Positions 25,874 to 36,303 of a DNA stretch of 64,000 nucleotides are shown piece after piece. The translations under genes and the position numbers were made by a program. The first letter of the stretch is position 1. Each line of letters opens with the position of its first letter. Under the pieces are notes generated by a model. It saw only the letters and a list, made by a program, of their open reading frames with translations. It was not told the DNA's origin and searched no databases. Origin of the DNA: Ferribacterium limneticum (GTDB lineage Bacteria; Pseudomonadota; Gammaproteobacteria; Burkholderiales; Rhodocyclaceae); assembly GCF_020510625.1 (NCBI RefSeq), contig NZ_CP075191.1:1712001-1776000 (forward strand). Direction: 5' to 3'.

Positions 25874-27076
25874 ATGTACGCAGAACGTGTTCTCTCTGGC
25901 ATGCGCCCAACCGGGTCGCTGCATCTCGGCCACTATCACGGTGTTCTCAAGAACTGGGTCAAGCTCCAGCATGAGTACCCCTGCCTGTTCTTTGTGGCTG
26001 ACTGGCATGCGCTGACCACCCAGTACGACAATCCGCAAGGCATCGAAAAATCCTCGATGGACATGGTCATCGACTGGCTGGCCGCCGGTGTTGATCCGAA
26101 TCAGTCGACCCTGTTCATCCAGTCCAAGGTGCCTGAGCACGCCGAACTGCACCTGCTGATGTCGATGATGACGCCGCTCAGCTGGCTGGAGCGGGTGCCG
26201 ACCTACAAGGATCAGCAGGAAAAACTGGCTGGCAAGGATCTGACGACCTATGGCTTCCTCGGCTATCCGCTGCTGATGAGCGCTGACATCCTGATCTACC
26301 GGGCCGACAAGGTACCGGTTGGCGAGGACCAGATCCCGCATGTTGAATTTACCCGTGAACTGGCTCGCCGCTTCAACCACATGTATGGCCGCGAGCCGGG
26401 TTTTGAAGACAAGGCTCGCGAAGCCGTCAAGAAGCTGGGCAGCAAGAAGGCGCGCCTGTACGAAGAGCTGCGTACCCGTTTCCAGCAGAACGGAGACAAG
26501 GAAGCCGTCGAGCAGGCCAAGGCGATGCTCAACGAGATCCAGCACATGTCGGCGATCGATCGTGAGCGCCTGTTCGGCTTCCTGGAAGGCACGGGCAAGA
26601 TGATCCTGGTCGAGCCGGGTTACCTGCTGACGCCGGAATCCAAGATGCCGGGTCTGGACGGGCAGAAGATGTCCAAGTCGTATCACAACACCATCACCAT
26701 GCGCGAATCCGAGGAGTCGGTCGCCAAGAAGGTGAAAAGCATGCCGACCGATACCAATCGCGTCCGTCGCACCGATCCGGGTGATCCGGCGCGCTGCCCG
26801 GTCTGGCAATTGCATCAGGTCTATTCCGATGACAGCACCAAGGAATGGGTGCAGCAAGGTTGCAAGACGGCTGGCATTGGCTGCATCGAGTGCAAGCAAC
26901 CAGTCATCAATGGCATTCTGAAAGAACAGGTGCCGATGCGCGAGCGGGCACAGGTCTATCTGGACGATCCGACGCTGGTCAAGAACATCATTGCCGATGG
27001 TTGCGAAAAGGCTCGCGAATACGCCCGTGAAACGATGCGCGATGTCCGCGAGGCGATGGGGCTGGAATACCACTGA
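25874..27076 (+). CDS. trpS: Tryptophanyl-tRNA synthetase
   Basis: A 400-residue class I synthetase that charges tRNA-Trp. The HIGH equivalent is TGSLHLGHYHG and the KMSKS loop is QKMSKSYH. It is about 65 residues longer than the E. coli enzyme. Near the C terminus C308, C330, C337 and C340 form C-x21-C-x6-C-x2-C, close to the C-x22-C-x6-C-x2-C pattern that binds a [4Fe-4S] cluster in the Thermotoga enzyme. The gene lies 7 nt after the protease gene and overlaps the LAB_N gene by one base. Confidence 0.95.
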   Translation: MYAERVLSGMRPTGSLHLGHYHGVLKNWVKLQHEYPCLFFVADWHALTTQYDNPQGIEKSSMDMVIDWLAAGVDPNQSTLFIQSKVPEHAELHLLMSMMTPLSWLERVPTYKDQQEKLAGKDLTTYGFLGYPLLMSADILIYRADKVPVGEDQIPHVEFTRELARRFNHMYGREPGFEDKAREAVKKLGSKKARLYEELRTRFQQNGDKEAVEQAKAMLNEIQHMSAIDRERLFGFLEGTGKMILVEPGYLLTPESKMPGLDGQKMSKSYHNTITMRESEESVAKKVKSMPTDTNRVRRTDPGDPARCPVWQLHQVYSDDSTKEWVQQGCKTAGIGCIECKQPVINGILKEQVPMRERAQVYLDDPTLVKNIIADGCEKAREYARETMRDVREAMGLEYH

Positions 27077-27366
27077 TGTTCGGTTACGACTGGGAAGCGC
27101 TGATCTGGATCGCCATCGGTTTTGGCGGACAGGGGCTATTCATGATGCGCTTTCTCGTCCAGTGGTGGTCGAGCGAGAAGGCCAAGCAAGTCGTCGTGCC
27201 GGTCGCTTTCTGGTATTTCAGCATTCTCGGCGGTGTGGTGCTGACGGTCTATGCCATTCACCGCAACGATCCGGTCTTCATTTTCGGGCAGGGACTTGGG
27301 TTAATTATTTATTTCCGCAATCTGCATCTGCATTACAAGGGCAAGGGCCGCGCTGCGGCCTCCTGA
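27076..27366 (+). CDS. Lipid-A-disaccharide synthase N-terminal-like (LAB_N) membrane protein
   Basis: A 96-residue membrane protein with three helices. The sequence QGLFMMRFLVQWWSSEKAKQVVVPVAFWYFSILGG is typical of LAB_N (PF07578) proteins, a domain seen at the N terminus of some LpxB proteins and as small stand-alone proteins; its function is uncertain, possibly lipid-linked sugar transport. The ATG shares a base with the trpS stop. Confidence 0.8.
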   Translation: MFGYDWEALIWIAIGFGGQGLFMMRFLVQWWSSEKAKQVVVPVAFWYFSILGGVVLTVYAIHRNDPVFIFGQGLGLIIYFRNLHLHYKGKGRAAAS

Positions 27367-27367
27367 G

Positions 27368-28219
27368 ATGATTACGGAGCTTGATGTCCCTGAAATTGGC
27401 GAGACGGTAGACCTTTTTACGCCGGTCGCCCGCATCTATGGCGAGCCCATGGAGCAAATGCCGCTTGACCTGTACATCCCACCGGATGCGCTGGCCATCA
27501 TGCTCGATGCCTTCGAGGGTCCGCTTGACCTTCTGCTGTACATGATTCGTCGCGCCAATATCAATATCCTCGACATTCCGATGGCGCCGCTGACCCGACA
27601 GTATCTCGATTACGTCGAAGCGATGCGGGCCAGCAATCTGGAGTTGGCCGCCGATTACCTCGTGATGGCAGCGCTGCTGATCGAAATCAAGTCGCGCATG
27701 CTGTTGCCGCGGCCGAAGCAGGGTGAGGGTGATGAGGCAGAAGACCCACGCGCCGAGCTGGTCCGACGGCTGATGGAATACGAGCAGATGAAGCTGGCCG
27801 GCCAGAAGCTGAACGAAATGCCGCAGGCCGAGCGGGAATTCTTCTGGGTCGAAACCCTGGTCGAGAAATCCTTGCTGATCAGGCAGCCGGATGTGTCGGT
27901 TGATGATCTCAAGGAAGCCTGGATGGCTGTCGTCCGTCAGGCCGGTCTCAAGAAACACCACAAGATCGGGCGCGAGGAATTGTCGGTGCGCGAGCACATG
28001 GGCATCATCCTGCGTGCCTTGCAGGAAAAGGGCGGCTTCGTTCAGTTCGAAACCCTGTTTGACCCGGAAATGGGTGTGCCTGGCTTGGTCGTCCATTTCA
28101 TTGCCATGCTCGAACTGGGGCGCGAAAAACTGATCGAAATTACCCAAGCCGAAGCCTTTCAACCCATTTACGTCCGAGTGCATCAAGGTGGAACCGAGCC
28201 TGATCAAGAAAGTGCTTGA
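27368..28219 (+). CDS. scpA: Segregation and condensation protein A (ScpA)
   Basis: A 283-residue kleisin of the SMC-ScpAB condensin, bridging the SMC heads. [39 protein letters not shown] is the family's N-terminal signature, with [20 protein letters not shown] following. The C-terminal winged helix is also present. A roughly 45-residue leader precedes the conserved part. scpB follows with a 32-nt overlap, the usual order. Confidence 0.93.
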   Translation: MITELDVPEIGETVDLFTPVARIYGEPMEQMPLDLYIPPDALAIMLDAFEGPLDLLLYMIRRANINILDIPMAPLTRQYLDYVEAMRASNLELAADYLVMAALLIEIKSRMLLPRPKQGEGDEAEDPRAELVRRLMEYEQMKLAGQKLNEMPQAEREFFWVETLVEKSLLIRQPDVSVDDLKEAWMAVVRQAGLKKHHKIGREELSVREHMGIILRALQEKGGFVQFETLFDPEMGVPGLVVHFIAMLELGREKLIEITQAEAFQPIYVRVHQGGTEPDQESA

Positions 28220-28724
28220 GGCGGCGCTGCTCGCCGCGCGCGAGCCGATGACGCCCAGTGAAATGAAAAAGATGTTCGACGAGGAGTTTTCGTCCGAAAC
28301 CCTGCGCAAGCTGCTCGACCAGCTGCGTGAGGAATGGGCTGAGCGGCCGGTCGAGCTGATCCAGCTTGCCTCCGGCTGGCGCTTCCGGACACGGGCGGAG
28401 TACCTGCCGTATATCGAGCGCCTGAATCCCGAGCGGCCGCCAAAATACTCGCGCGCCGTCCTTGAAACCTTGGCCATCATCGCCTATCGTCAGCCGGTAA
28501 CGCGGGGCGATATCGAAGAAATTCGTGGCGTTGCGGTCAATACCAACGTCGTCAAAACCCTTGAAGAGCGTGGCTGGATCGACGTTGTCGGCCATCGCGA
28601 TACGCCGGGCCGGCCGGCACTATTTGCCACGACCAAACAATTTCTCGATGATCTCGGTCTCAGAAGCGTCAGCGAACTGCCACCATTAGAACAAATCAGC
28701 CAGACACTGGAGCTGGAACAATGA
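28188..28724 (+). CDS. scpB: Segregation and condensation protein B (ScpB)
   Basis: A 178-residue protein with two winged-helix domains that dimerises and binds Scp[42 protein letters not shown] and [29 protein letters not shown] are typical. I start it at the GTG 28188, giving a 32-nt overlap with scpA. rluB overlaps its stop by four bases (ATGA). Confidence 0.93.
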   Translation: MEPSLIKKVLEAALLAAREPMTPSEMKKMFDEEFSSETLRKLLDQLREEWAERPVELIQLASGWRFRTRAEYLPYIERLNPERPPKYSRAVLETLAIIAYRQPVTRGDIEEIRGVAVNTNVVKTLEERGWIDVVGHRDTPGRPALFATTKQFLDDLGLRSVSELPPLEQISQTLELEQ

Positions 28725-29737
28725 AAACAAAACGCACACCATTCCGTCAATCGAACAAACCCGAGGGTGCTACCGAGCATGGATCGGATGAAAACGGTCG
28801 TCGCGCCGCCGTGCCGCCACGCGGCCGAGCTGCACAGCACGATCAGCCGCCGGGTGACGCACAGGTGGCTAAACCTGCGCCACGCAGGAAGCCGGCACCA
28901 AATACTGGCGGACGAGCCAATCGCGGTAACGTCGCCCGTGATGGACGGCCGCTGGCTGAGGCCAAGCCGGTGCGCTTGCAGAAGGTACTGGCTGAGGCTG
29001 GAGTTGGCTCGCGTCGTGAAATGGAAGAGTGGATTGCCGCAGGCAAGGTCAGCGTCAATGGCGTTGTTGCCACGATCGGCCAATCTGTCGTGACCTCCGA
29101 CAAGGTCAAGATTGGTGGCCGCCTGATCAATATCCGATTTACTGGCAGCTCACGTCCGCCGCGCGTCCTGATGTATCATAAGCCGGAGGGCGAGATCGTC
29201 TCGCGCGATGACCCGGATGGTCGTCCGTCGGTCTTCGCGGCATTGCCCCGTATGCGTGGTGGTCGCTGGATCAATGTCGGTCGTCTCGACTTCAATACTT
29301 CCGGCCTGTTGCTATTCACCACCTCCGGAGAACTGGCTAACAAATTGATGCATCCGAGCTCGGAGCTGGTTCGCGAATACGCCGTACGTGTCCTTGGCGA
29401 ACTGACCATGGAGGCTCAGCAAAAGTTATTGCACGGCGTCGAACTGGAAGATGGTCGGGCCAATTTTGGTACCTTGCACGACGGCGGTGGCGAGGGCGCG
29501 AATCACTGGTATCGGGTGACGATCTCTGAGGGGCGTAACCGCGAGGTCCGTCGCATGTTTGAGGTGGTTGGTTGCACCGTTAGTCGATTGATCCGTGTTC
29601 GCTATGGCCCGTTTGTTCTGCCGCCGCAACTGAAACGGGGCATGGCCCGCGAGCTGAAAGACGTGGAAGTCAAAATGCTGATGCGCGAACTCGAAAACAT
29701 GCCATCAGCGCAGCGAAAAGGCCCTGAAAGCACGTAA
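28721..29737 (+). CDS. rluB: 23S rRNA pseudouridine synthase RluB
   Basis: A 338-residue enzyme modifying a helix-90 region uridine in 23S rRNA. Residues 1-80 are basic, low-complexity and likely disordered. An S4 domain follows ([29 protein letters not shown]), then the RsuA-type catalytic domain with the aspartate in [18 protein letters not shown], then [15 protein letters not shown]. RluB fits better than RluE/RsuA because of the N-terminal extension and the scpB neighbour. Confidence 0.88.
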   Translation: MKTKRTPFRQSNKPEGATEHGSDENGRRAAVPPRGRAAQHDQPPGDAQVAKPAPRRKPAPNTGGRANRGNVARDGRPLAEAKPVRLQKVLAEAGVGSRREMEEWIAAGKVSVNGVVATIGQSVVTSDKVKIGGRLINIRFTGSSRPPRVLMYHKPEGEIVSRDDPDGRPSVFAALPRMRGGRWINVGRLDFNTSGLLLFTTSGELANKLMHPSSELVREYAVRVLGELTMEAQQKLLHGVELEDGRANFGTLHDGGGEGANHWYRVTISEGRNREVRRMFEVVGCTVSRLIRVRYGPFVLPPQLKRGMARELKDVEVKMLMRELENMPSAQRKGPEST

Positions 29738-29742
29738 ATCGA

Positions 29743-29771
29743 TTTACTGGGGGGAATAAACTCGTTATAAT
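29743..29771 (+). promoter_or_regulatory. Promoter of the rimP-nusA operon
   Basis: TTTACT (29743-29748) and a perfect TATAAT (29766-29771) are 17 nt apart, immediately after the rluB stop. The transcript would start near 29778 and carry a leader of about 75 nt before rimP. Confidence 0.65.
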
Positions 29772-29787
29772 TCACGGGTTTGTTCCT

Positions 29788-29843
29788 CCCGTCGTTTTTG
29801 GCGGGCATCTTTTATTGTGATGTGGGCGTTTCGCCCATTTTTT
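29788..29843 (+). promoter_or_regulatory. Terminator-like hairpins in the rimP-nusA leader
   Basis: Two stem-loops lie in the leader. The first is CCCGTC/GGCGGG with a GTTTTT loop (29788-29805) followed by a U-rich tract. The second is TGGGCG/CGCCCA with a TTT loop (29823-29837) followed by six U. The second lies only 10 nt before the rimP ATG, so it could either end transcription or cover the ribosome site. In E. coli the equivalent operon is attenuated by NusA itself; the same here is inference. Confidence 0.55.
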
Positions 29844-29853
29844 ATTTGTGGCT

Positions 29854-30294
29854 ATGGATTTAAACACGCTGCTTGAAACGACTGTTGTTGGTCTGGGTTA
29901 TGAACTCGTTGATGTCGAGATGTCGCCGCGCGGTCGTACGATTCGCGTCTTCATCGATGCGCCGGCAAAAGCAACCGGTGTTGATGTAGAAGATTGTGCC
30001 AAGGTCTCCAATCAGTTGACGCGTGTTTTTGAAGTCGAGAATTTCGATTTTGATCGTCTTGAAATCTCTTCGCCGGGGCTCGATCGAGTCGTCAAGAAGG
30101 CTGAAGATTTTGAGCGTTTTTCCGGCCAGGATATTCAAATCAAGGTCCGCATTCCTCAAGGCGGGCGCCGCAATTTCCAGGGCGAGCTGCTTGGCTTCAA
30201 AGATGGCAAGGTTGGCCTGCGCCTGGAAAAAGATGATGTGGAACTGGAATTCACCAATATCGAGAAGGCACGTCTGGTGCCTCGTTTCGACTGA
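29854..30294 (+). CDS. rimP: Ribosome maturation factor RimP
   Basis: A 146-residue protein needed for 30S maturation. MDLNTLLETTVVGLGYELVDVEMSPRGRTIRVFIDAP and VDVEDCAKVSNQLTRVFEVE are typical, and the C-terminal Sm-like barrel with GELLGFKDGKVGLRLE is intact. I start at the ATG 29854; a GTG six nt earlier is possible. No clear ribosome binding site is visible, partly because a hairpin is adjacent. nusA follows after 21 nt. Confidence 0.95.
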   Translation: MDLNTLLETTVVGLGYELVDVEMSPRGRTIRVFIDAPAKATGVDVEDCAKVSNQLTRVFEVENFDFDRLEISSPGLDRVVKKAEDFERFSGQDIQIKVRIPQGGRRNFQGELLGFKDGKVGLRLEKDDVELEFTNIEKARLVPRFD

Positions 30295-30315
30295 AGGACT
30301 AGGAGGTTTTAGCCC

Positions 30316-31788
30316 ATGAGCCGTGAAATTTTGCTGCTGGTCGATGCTCTGGCCCGCGAAAAGAACGTCAGCAAGGATATCGTTTTCGGTGCCCTTGAGC
30401 TGGCGCTCGCGTCCGCGACCAAGAAGCGTATCCATGACGAGGCCGATGTCCGCGTCTCGATCGATCGCAATAGCGGTAGTTTTGAGTCCTTCCGTCGCTG
30501 GCAGGTCGTGCCAGACAATGAATACGTCAACGAGTTTCTTGAAGTGCCGTTGTCTGATGCGCAAAAGGATGATCCGGAAATCGAGGCTGGCGACTCTCTG
30601 GAAGAGCCGCTTGAGCCGATCGACTTTGGTCGTATCGGTGCCCAGGCTGCCAAGCAGGTTATCCTGCAGAAGATTCGTGATGCCGAGCGTGAGCAGATTC
30701 TGAGCGACTTCCTTGGTCGCGGTGAACACGTCGTTTCCGGCACCATCAAGCGCATGGAGCGTGGCAACGCCATCATTGAAGCCGGCAAGATCGAAGCCAT
30801 GCTGCCGCGCGATCAGATGATCCCCAAGGAAAATCTGCGCATTGGCGACCGTGTCAAAGCTTACTTGCTGCGTATCGACCGCAATGCCCGTGGTCCCCAG
30901 ATTATTCTGTCGCGTACCGCGCCGGAATTCGTTATTCGTTTGTTTGACCTGGAAGTGCCGGAGATTTCTGACGGTTTGATGGAGTTGAAGGCATGTGCCC
31001 GCGACCCCGGTCTGCGTGCCAAGATTGCCGTCAAGTCCAATGACCCGCGTGTTGATCCGATTGGCACTTGTGTCGGTCTCCGCGGCTCTCGCGTTACTGC
31101 TGTTCGTAACGAAATCGGTGGGGAAAACATCGATATCGTGCTTTGGTCAGCTGATCCGGCCCAGTTCGTGATTGGTGCCCTGTCGCCGGCCGAGGTTTCC
31201 TCCATCGTTGTCGATGAGGAAAAGCACGCCATGGACGTTGTGGTGGACGAGGATAACCTCGCGATTGCCATTGGTCGTAACGGCCAGAACGTTCGCTTGG
31301 CGTCCGAGTTGACTGGTTGGACCATCAACCTGATGACCCAGGACGAATCGGCCAAGAAGTCGGAAGCTGAACATGCTGAAACGCGCGTTGTTTTCATGGA
31401 AAAGCTGGATATCGATGAAGAGCTGGCGGATCTGCTGATTGACGAAGGCTTCTCGACGCTGGAAGAGGTGGCCTATGTGCCGCTGGCCGAAATGCTCGAA
31501 ATCGATGGTCTGGACGAGGAAATCGTTAATGAGTTGCGTAATCGTGCTCGTAATATCCTGCTGACCGAGGCTATCGCGACCGAAGAAAAACTGGAAAATG
31601 TCTCCGAGGATCTGATTGGTCTCGAAGGCATGAGCAAGGAACTGGCCGCTAAACTGGCCGGACACGATGTCAAGACGCGTGATGATCTCGCGGAATTGGC
31701 TGTTGATGAATTGACGGAAATGACCGGCATTGACGATGAGCGTGCCAAGGATCTTATCCTGAAGGCACGGGCTCACTGGTTCGAGTGA
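30316..31788 (+). CDS. nusA: Transcription elongation/termination factor NusA
   Basis: A 490-residue NusA: N-terminal RNA polymerase-binding domain (1-130), S1 domain ([20 protein letters not shown], about 135-205), two KH domains ([34 protein letters not shown]), and two C-terminal acidic repeats as in E. coli ([42 protein letters not shown]). A strong AGGAGG-type site precedes the ATG. It modulates pausing, termination and antitermination and often regulates its own operon. Confidence 0.98.
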   Translation: MSREILLLVDALAREKNVSKDIVFGALELALASATKKRIHDEADVRVSIDRNSGSFESFRRWQVVPDNEYVNEFLEVPLSDAQKDDPEIEAGDSLEEPLEPIDFGRIGAQAAKQVILQKIRDAEREQILSDFLGRGEHVVSGTIKRMERGNAIIEAGKIEAMLPRDQMIPKENLRIGDRVKAYLLRIDRNARGPQIILSRTAPEFVIRLFDLEVPEISDGLMELKACARDPGLRAKIAVKSNDPRVDPIGTCVGLRGSRVTAVRNEIGGENIDIVLWSADPAQFVIGALSPAEVSSIVVDEEKHAMDVVVDEDNLAIAIGRNGQNVRLASELTGWTINLMTQDESAKKSEAEHAETRVVFMEKLDIDEELADLLIDEGFSTLEEVAYVPLAEMLEIDGLDEEIVNELRNRARNILLTEAIATEEKLENVSEDLIGLEGMSKELAAKLAGHDVKTRDDLAELAVDELTEMTGIDDERAKDLILKARAHWFE

Positions 31789-31804
31789 GCGGGAGGTAGC
31801 AAGT

Positions 31805-34522
31805 ATGTCAGCAACAACTGTTTCACAATTTGCCGTTGAACTTAAAATGCCGGTCGCGGCCCTGCTCGAGCAATTGGGCAAGGCTGGTGTCGGTAAATCC
31901 GATGCGAGCGATACGTTGAACGATCAGGATAAGACTCGTCTGCTCGATTACCTGCGCCGTGCGCACGGCGATGAGTCACAGACCAAGATTACTTTGACTC
32001 GCAAGCAGACTTCCGAAATCAAGGCGACCGACTCCCATGGTCGTGCTCGTACCGTTCAGGTCGAGGTGCGCAAGAAGCGCGTCCTGGTCAAGCGCGAGAT
32101 TGGCGAGCACGCCCCGGAAGCCGAGTTGGAAACCTCTAGTGCTCTGCTCGAAGAGGCTCCTGCTCCTGAAGTGATTCCCGAGCCGGTTGTCGAGATTGTT
32201 CCGGAACCCGTTATCGAAGTTGTTCCTGAACCGGTTGTCGAGATTGTTCCCGAGCCGGTCGTAGAGGTGCTGCCGGAGAAACCGGTTGAGGAGGTGGTTG
32301 TAGAGAAGGCTGCGCCTGTCGCGCCGACTCGTGCTTCGATCATTGGCGAGAAAGAGTTGAAGGCGCGCGAGGAAGAGTCCCGCCGCTACAACCAGTTGCG
32401 CGAAATTCAGGAACGCGAACTGCGCGAAAAGCAGGCCCGCGAAGCCCAGTTGGTTCAGATGCGTCAGCAGGCTGAAGTTGCTGCCATCGCAGCCAAGGCT
32501 GCCGAACAGGCAAAGAACCAGGCTGCGGCGCAAGCCAAAACTGGTGAGGTGGCTGCTGACAAGGGTACCTTGCACAAGAAACCGGAAACCCCGGGCAAGA
32601 AGGGTGAGAAGGGCGGTCGTGCTGCCGATGACGGCAAGAAGAAGGGCGGCCTGAAAACCCGTGGTTCCGATTCGGGTAGTGGCTGGAAAGATAATCGCCA
32701 CGGTCACAAGAAATCCCACAAGGTTGATGATGGTCAGGGCAGCTTCCAGGCGCCGACCGAGCCTGTGGTGCGTGAAGTCCATATTCCGGAAACCATCTCC
32801 GTATCCGATCTGGCGCACAAGATGGCTATCAAGGCGACCGAGATCATCAAAGCCATGATGAAGATGGGGTCGATGGTCACCATCAATCAGGTGCTTGATC
32901 AGGAAACGGCCATGATCGTGGTCGAGGAAATGGGTCACAAGGCGCTTGCCGCCAAGCTTGATGATCCGGATGCCTTCCTGGAAGAGCATGCCGAGCACAA
33001 GGATGTGCCGCTCGAGCATCGCGCCCCGGTCGTCACCGTCATGGGTCACGTTGACCATGGCAAGACCTCCCTGCTCGACTACATTCGTCGTGCCAAGGTG
33101 GCTTCCGGCGAAGCTGGTGGCATTACCCAGCATATCGGTGCCTACCACGTCGAAACGGACCGCGGCATGGTCACTTTCCTCGATACCCCGGGTCACGAAG
33201 CCTTCACGGCAATGCGGGCGCGTGGTGCCAAGGCAACCGACATTGTCATTCTGGTGGTTGCTGCCGACGACGGCGTGATGCCGCAGACCAAGGAAGCGAT
33301 CCACCACGCCAAGGCGGCCGGTGTGCCGCTGGTTGTCGCAGTCAATAAGATCGACAAGCCGGATTCCAATCCGGATCGCGTCAAGCAGGAACTGGTTGCC
33401 GAAGGTGTTATTCCTGAAGAATACGGTGGCGATTCACCCTTCGTGTCGGTTTCGGCCAAGAAGGGCACCGGTATCGATGAGTTGCTCGAACAGGTTCTGC
33501 TGCAGGCTGAAGTGCTTGAACTGACGGCGCAGAAGGATGCGCCGGCCAAGGGGCTGATCATCGAAGCGCGCCTCGACAAGGGTCGTGGTGCGGTTGCCAC
33601 CATGCTGGTTCAGTCCGGCACCTTGAAGCGTGGAGATATCGTTCTGGCTGGCCAGGTCTTCGGTCGTGTCCGTGCCATGCTTGATGAAAACGGTAAGCCT
33701 ATTAACGAAGCTGGTCCGTCGATTCCGGTCGAAATTCTCGGCTTGTCCGACGTGCCGGCTGCCGGTGAAGAAGCCATCGTACTTGCCGACGAAAAGAAAG
33801 CCCGTGAAATTGCCCTGTTCCGTCAAGGCAAGTTCCGTGACGTTAAGCTCGCCAAGCAGCAAGCCGCCAAGCTGGAAAACATGTTCCAGCAGATGGAAGA
33901 GGGCGAGGTCAAGACCCTGCCGCTTATCGTCAAGGCCGACGTACAAGGTTCGCAGGAAGCGCTGGTGCAGACGCTCTCCAAACTCTCCAACGAGGAAGTC
34001 CGTGTCCAGATTATCCATGGCGCGGTTGGTGCGATCAGCGAATCCGACGTCAATCTGGCCCAGGCCTCTGGTGCGGTCATCATCGGCTTCAACATCCGTG
34101 CCGATGCCGGTTCACGCAAGCTGGCCGAAAGCTTCGGCGTCGATATCCGTTACTACAACGTGATTTACGATGCGGTCGACGAAGTCAAGGCCGCGCTGTC
34201 CGGCATGCTGTCGCCGGAGAAGCGTGAGCAGATCACGGGCATGGTCGAAATTCGCCAGGTCTTCCACGTCTCCAAGGTGGGTGCCATTGCCGGCTGTTAC
34301 GTGCTGGAAGGCTTCGTCAAGCGCAATTCCCGTGTCCGTCTGTTGCGCAATAATGTTGTGCAGTGGGATGGCGAGCTGGATTCGCTGAAGCGCTTCAAGG
34401 ATGATGTCAAGGAAGTGCGTTCGAACTTTGAGTGCGGTCTGTCGTTGCGTGGCAATAACGATATCCAGGAAGGCGATCAGCTCGAAGTGTATGAAATCCA
34501 GGAAGTGGCGCGTTCCCTGTAA
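31805..34522 (+). CDS. infB: Translation initiation factor IF-2
   Basis: A 905-residue GTPase that brings fMet-tRNA to the 30S subunit. An N-terminal IF2_N domain is followed by a long linker holding tandem [11 protein letters not shown] repeats (about residues 118-160) and a basic/alanine region. A second IF2_N lies about 330-380, then the G domain with [17 protein letters not shown] and NKID, and domains II-IV. GGGAGGTAGCAAGT precedes the ATG. It is followed by rbfA with a one-base overlap. Confidence 0.98.
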   Translation: MSATTVSQFAVELKMPVAALLEQLGKAGVGKSDASDTLNDQDKTRLLDYLRRAHGDESQTKITLTRKQTSEIKATDSHGRARTVQVEVRKKRVLVKREIGEHAPEAELETSSALLEEAPAPEVIPEPVVEIVPEPVIEVVPEPVVEIVPEPVVEVLPEKPVEEVVVEKAAPVAPTRASIIGEKELKAREEESRRYNQLREIQERELREKQAREAQLVQMRQQAEVAAIAAKAAEQAKNQAAAQAKTGEVAADKGTLHKKPETPGKKGEKGGRAADDGKKKGGLKTRGSDSGSGWKDNRHGHKKSHKVDDGQGSFQAPTEPVVREVHIPETISVSDLAHKMAIKATEIIKAMMKMGSMVTINQVLDQETAMIVVEEMGHKALAAKLDDPDAFLEEHAEHKDVPLEHRAPVVTVMGHVDHGKTSLLDYIRRAKVASGEAGGITQHIGAYHVETDRGMVTFLDTPGHEAFTAMRARGAKATDIVILVVAADDGVMPQTKEAIHHAKAAGVPLVVAVNKIDKPDSNPDRVKQELVAEGVIPEEYGGDSPFVSVSAKKGTGIDELLEQVLLQAEVLELTAQKDAPAKGLIIEARLDKGRGAVATMLVQSGTLKRGDIVLAGQVFGRVRAMLDENGKPINEAGPSIPVEILGLSDVPAAGEEAIVLADEKKAREIALFRQGKFRDVKLAKQQAAKLENMFQQMEEGEVKTLPLIVKADVQGSQEALVQTLSKLSNEEVRVQIIHGAVGAISESDVNLAQASGAVIIGFNIRADAGSRKLAESFGVDIRYYNVIYDAVDEVKAALSGMLSPEKREQITGMVEIRQVFHVSKVGAIAGCYVLEGFVKRNSRVRLLRNNVVQWDGELDSLKRFKDDVKEVRSNFECGLSLRGNNDIQEGDQLEVYEIQEVARSL

Positions 34523-34893
34523 TGAAGAAAAAGGGATTTCAGCGCAGTGATCGGGTCGCGGAGCAAGTGCGCCGCGACCTGGCCGATCTGATTCGTACCG
34601 AGCTCAAGGACCCGCGTGTTGGCATGATCAGCTTGACAGCTGTCGAACTGACACCGGATTACGCACATGCAAAGATTTTCTTCGCAACCTTGAATTCTGA
34701 GCATCTGGAAGAGATCGAACGCGGTCTGAAGCGGGCCGCAGGCTTCTTGCGACGCGAACTGGGCAAGCGCATCCATATCCATACCTTGCCGGAGCTGCAT
34801 TTCGTCTACGATAGTTCGATCGAGCGCGGTACCAGTTTGTCACTGCTGATTGATCAGGCCAACGCGCTCAGCGACCAGACGCCGGAAGAGTAA
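34522..34893 (+). CDS. rbfA: Ribosome-binding factor A
   Basis: A 123-residue KH-like 30S maturation factor. [41 protein letters not shown] and [28 protein letters not shown] are diagnostic. Its ATG overlaps the infB stop (TAATG). Spacing to truB is 7 nt. Confidence 0.97.
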   Translation: MKKKGFQRSDRVAEQVRRDLADLIRTELKDPRVGMISLTAVELTPDYAHAKIFFATLNSEHLEEIERGLKRAAGFLRRELGKRIHIHTLPELHFVYDSSIERGTSLSLLIDQANALSDQTPEE

Positions 34894-34900
34894 TTCCCCG

Positions 34901-35800
34901 ATGCAATTCAAAAGGACCTGGAAACAGGTCGATGGCGTTCTCTTGCTCGACAAGCCGTTGGGCATGACTTCCAACGATGCGCTGCAAAAGGCACGCCGCC
35001 TGTTTTCGGCAGCAAAGGGAGGCCATACCGGTACGCTGGACCCCCTGGCTACCGGCCTGCTCCCTTTGTGTTTCGGTGAAGCAACCAAGTTTTCGGCCGA
35101 TCTGCTTGGTGCCGACAAGACCTATGAAGCTGTTCTCAAGCTGGGTGTGACGACTGATTCGGGGGATGCAGAAGGGCAAGTGACGGCGACCGCTGTTGTC
35201 GATGTCCGAAAAGAGCAGCTTTCTGAGGTGTTGGCTCAATTTGTCGGCGACATTCAGCAGATTCCGCCCATGCACTCAGCCTTGAAGCGCAATGGTCGCC
35301 CGCTCTATGAGTTGGCTCGTAAAGGGATCGAAGTCGAGCGCGAGCCGAGGACGGTTACGATTTATGCCATCGATTCCCTCGATTTTGCCGGCGATTCGCT
35401 GACGATTCGCGTTGCTTGCAGTAAGGGAACCTACATTCGTGTTCTGGCGGCCGATATCGGCAATGCGTTGGGTTGTGGTGCTCATCTGGCGGGGCTGCGC
35501 CGAACCGTGGTGGGTGACATACAGTTAGGTAACTCGATCACGCTGGCTGAACTGGAATCCCTGGATGAGGCTGCCCGGATGGAGCGCCTGTTGCCGGTGG
35601 ATGCCCTGCTGCAGTCTTTGCCCGTAGTTTTAGTCGAGGGGGCAGAGGCAGAGCGCTTCAGTCATGGCAATCCGGTGAGCTTGCCAGCAGGGCTGACCGG
35701 AAAAATTCGTGTTTACGCTGAGGGTCGATTGATAGGTGTCGGCGAGCCTGGTCATGGCGATTTGCTTTGGCCAAAAAGGCTGGTTCAACTGGCTGATTAA
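34901..35800 (+). CDS. truB: tRNA pseudouridine-55 synthase
   Basis: A 299-residue enzyme that makes pseudouridine 55 in the T-loop of tRNAs. DGVLLLDKPLGMTSNDALQKAR, GHTGTLDPLATGLLP with the catalytic aspartate, and SKGTYIRVLAADIGNALGCGAHLAGLRRT are all present. I start at the ATG 34901; the longer frame from 34850 overlaps rbfA and is not supported. It is the last gene before an internal promoter for rpsO. Confidence 0.96.
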   Translation: MQFKRTWKQVDGVLLLDKPLGMTSNDALQKARRLFSAAKGGHTGTLDPLATGLLPLCFGEATKFSADLLGADKTYEAVLKLGVTTDSGDAEGQVTATAVVDVRKEQLSEVLAQFVGDIQQIPPMHSALKRNGRPLYELARKGIEVEREPRTVTIYAIDSLDFAGDSLTIRVACSKGTYIRVLAADIGNALGCGAHLAGLRRTVVGDIQLGNSITLAELESLDEAARMERLLPVDALLQSLPVVLVEGAEAERFSHGNPVSLPAGLTGKIRVYAEGRLIGVGEPGHGDLLWPKRLVQLAD

Positions 35801-35811
35801 ACTGTTATAAT
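35784..35811 (+). promoter_or_regulatory. Promoter of rpsO
   Basis: A perfect TATAAT (35806-35811) lies just past the truB stop; the -35 hexamer, TTCAAC at 35784, is weak and 16 nt upstream. The leader of about 85 nt ends in the AAAGAGAG ribosome binding site. E. coli rpsO is regulated by S15 binding to its leader; no structural match was confirmed here. Confidence 0.5.
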
Positions 35812-35900
35812 CTTCTGCTTTCCGTTTTAACGGAATTTTCCCAACGGGCGCCCGCTCTATCAAACTGGGGCAGCGTCGCATCAATGAAAGAGAGTTTGAA

Positions 35901-36170
35901 ATGGCATTGACCACCGAAAACAAGGCGTCTATCGTCGCCGATTACGCCCAGTCCAAGGGTGATACCGGTTCTCCGGAAGTGCAAGTTGCGCTGCTGACCG
36001 CACGCATCAACGATCTGACCCCGCACTTCAAAGAGCATTCCAAGGATCACCACTCCCGCCGTGGTCTGCTGCACCTGGTGTCCCAGCGTCGCAAGCTGCT
36101 TGACTACCTGAAGGGCAAGGATGTCGAGCGTTATCGCACTCTGATTACCCGTCTCGGTCTGCGGAAGTAA
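35901..36170 (+). CDS. rpsO: Small-subunit ribosomal protein uS15
   Basis: An 89-residue uS15, the usual length. [40 protein letters not shown] is diagnostic. It binds 16S rRNA helices 20-22 and can repress its own mRNA in E. coli. It follows the internal promoter and is followed by a terminator and then pnp, as is standard. Confidence 0.98.
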   Translation: MALTTENKASIVADYAQSKGDTGSPEVQVALLTARINDLTPHFKEHSKDHHSRRGLLHLVSQRRKLLDYLKGKDVERYRTLITRLGLRK

Positions 36171-36191
36171 GCCAGACCGTAGCCAAGGAAG

Positions 36192-36222
36192 AGCGGCCCG
36201 GAAATCTCCCGGCCGCTTTTTT
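36192..36222 (+). terminator. Terminator between rpsO and pnp
   Basis: GCGGCCCGG and CCCGGCCGC arms with an AAATCT loop are followed by TTTTTT, about 20 nt past the rpsO stop. Some read-through into pnp is expected, as in other species. Confidence 0.82.
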
Positions 36223-36303
36223 GTTTTTGTTGTTCCGTTGTTCTTTGTTGATATCGTAAGCTATTGTTATTGTTGTTAATTGTGATGAGAGAGAAAGGAA
36301 GCT

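Noticed and set aside
31976-33307. A 443-codon frame antisense to infB
   Set aside because: It shadows the IF-2 gene; its composition mirrors the sense-strand codon pattern and it carries no domain.
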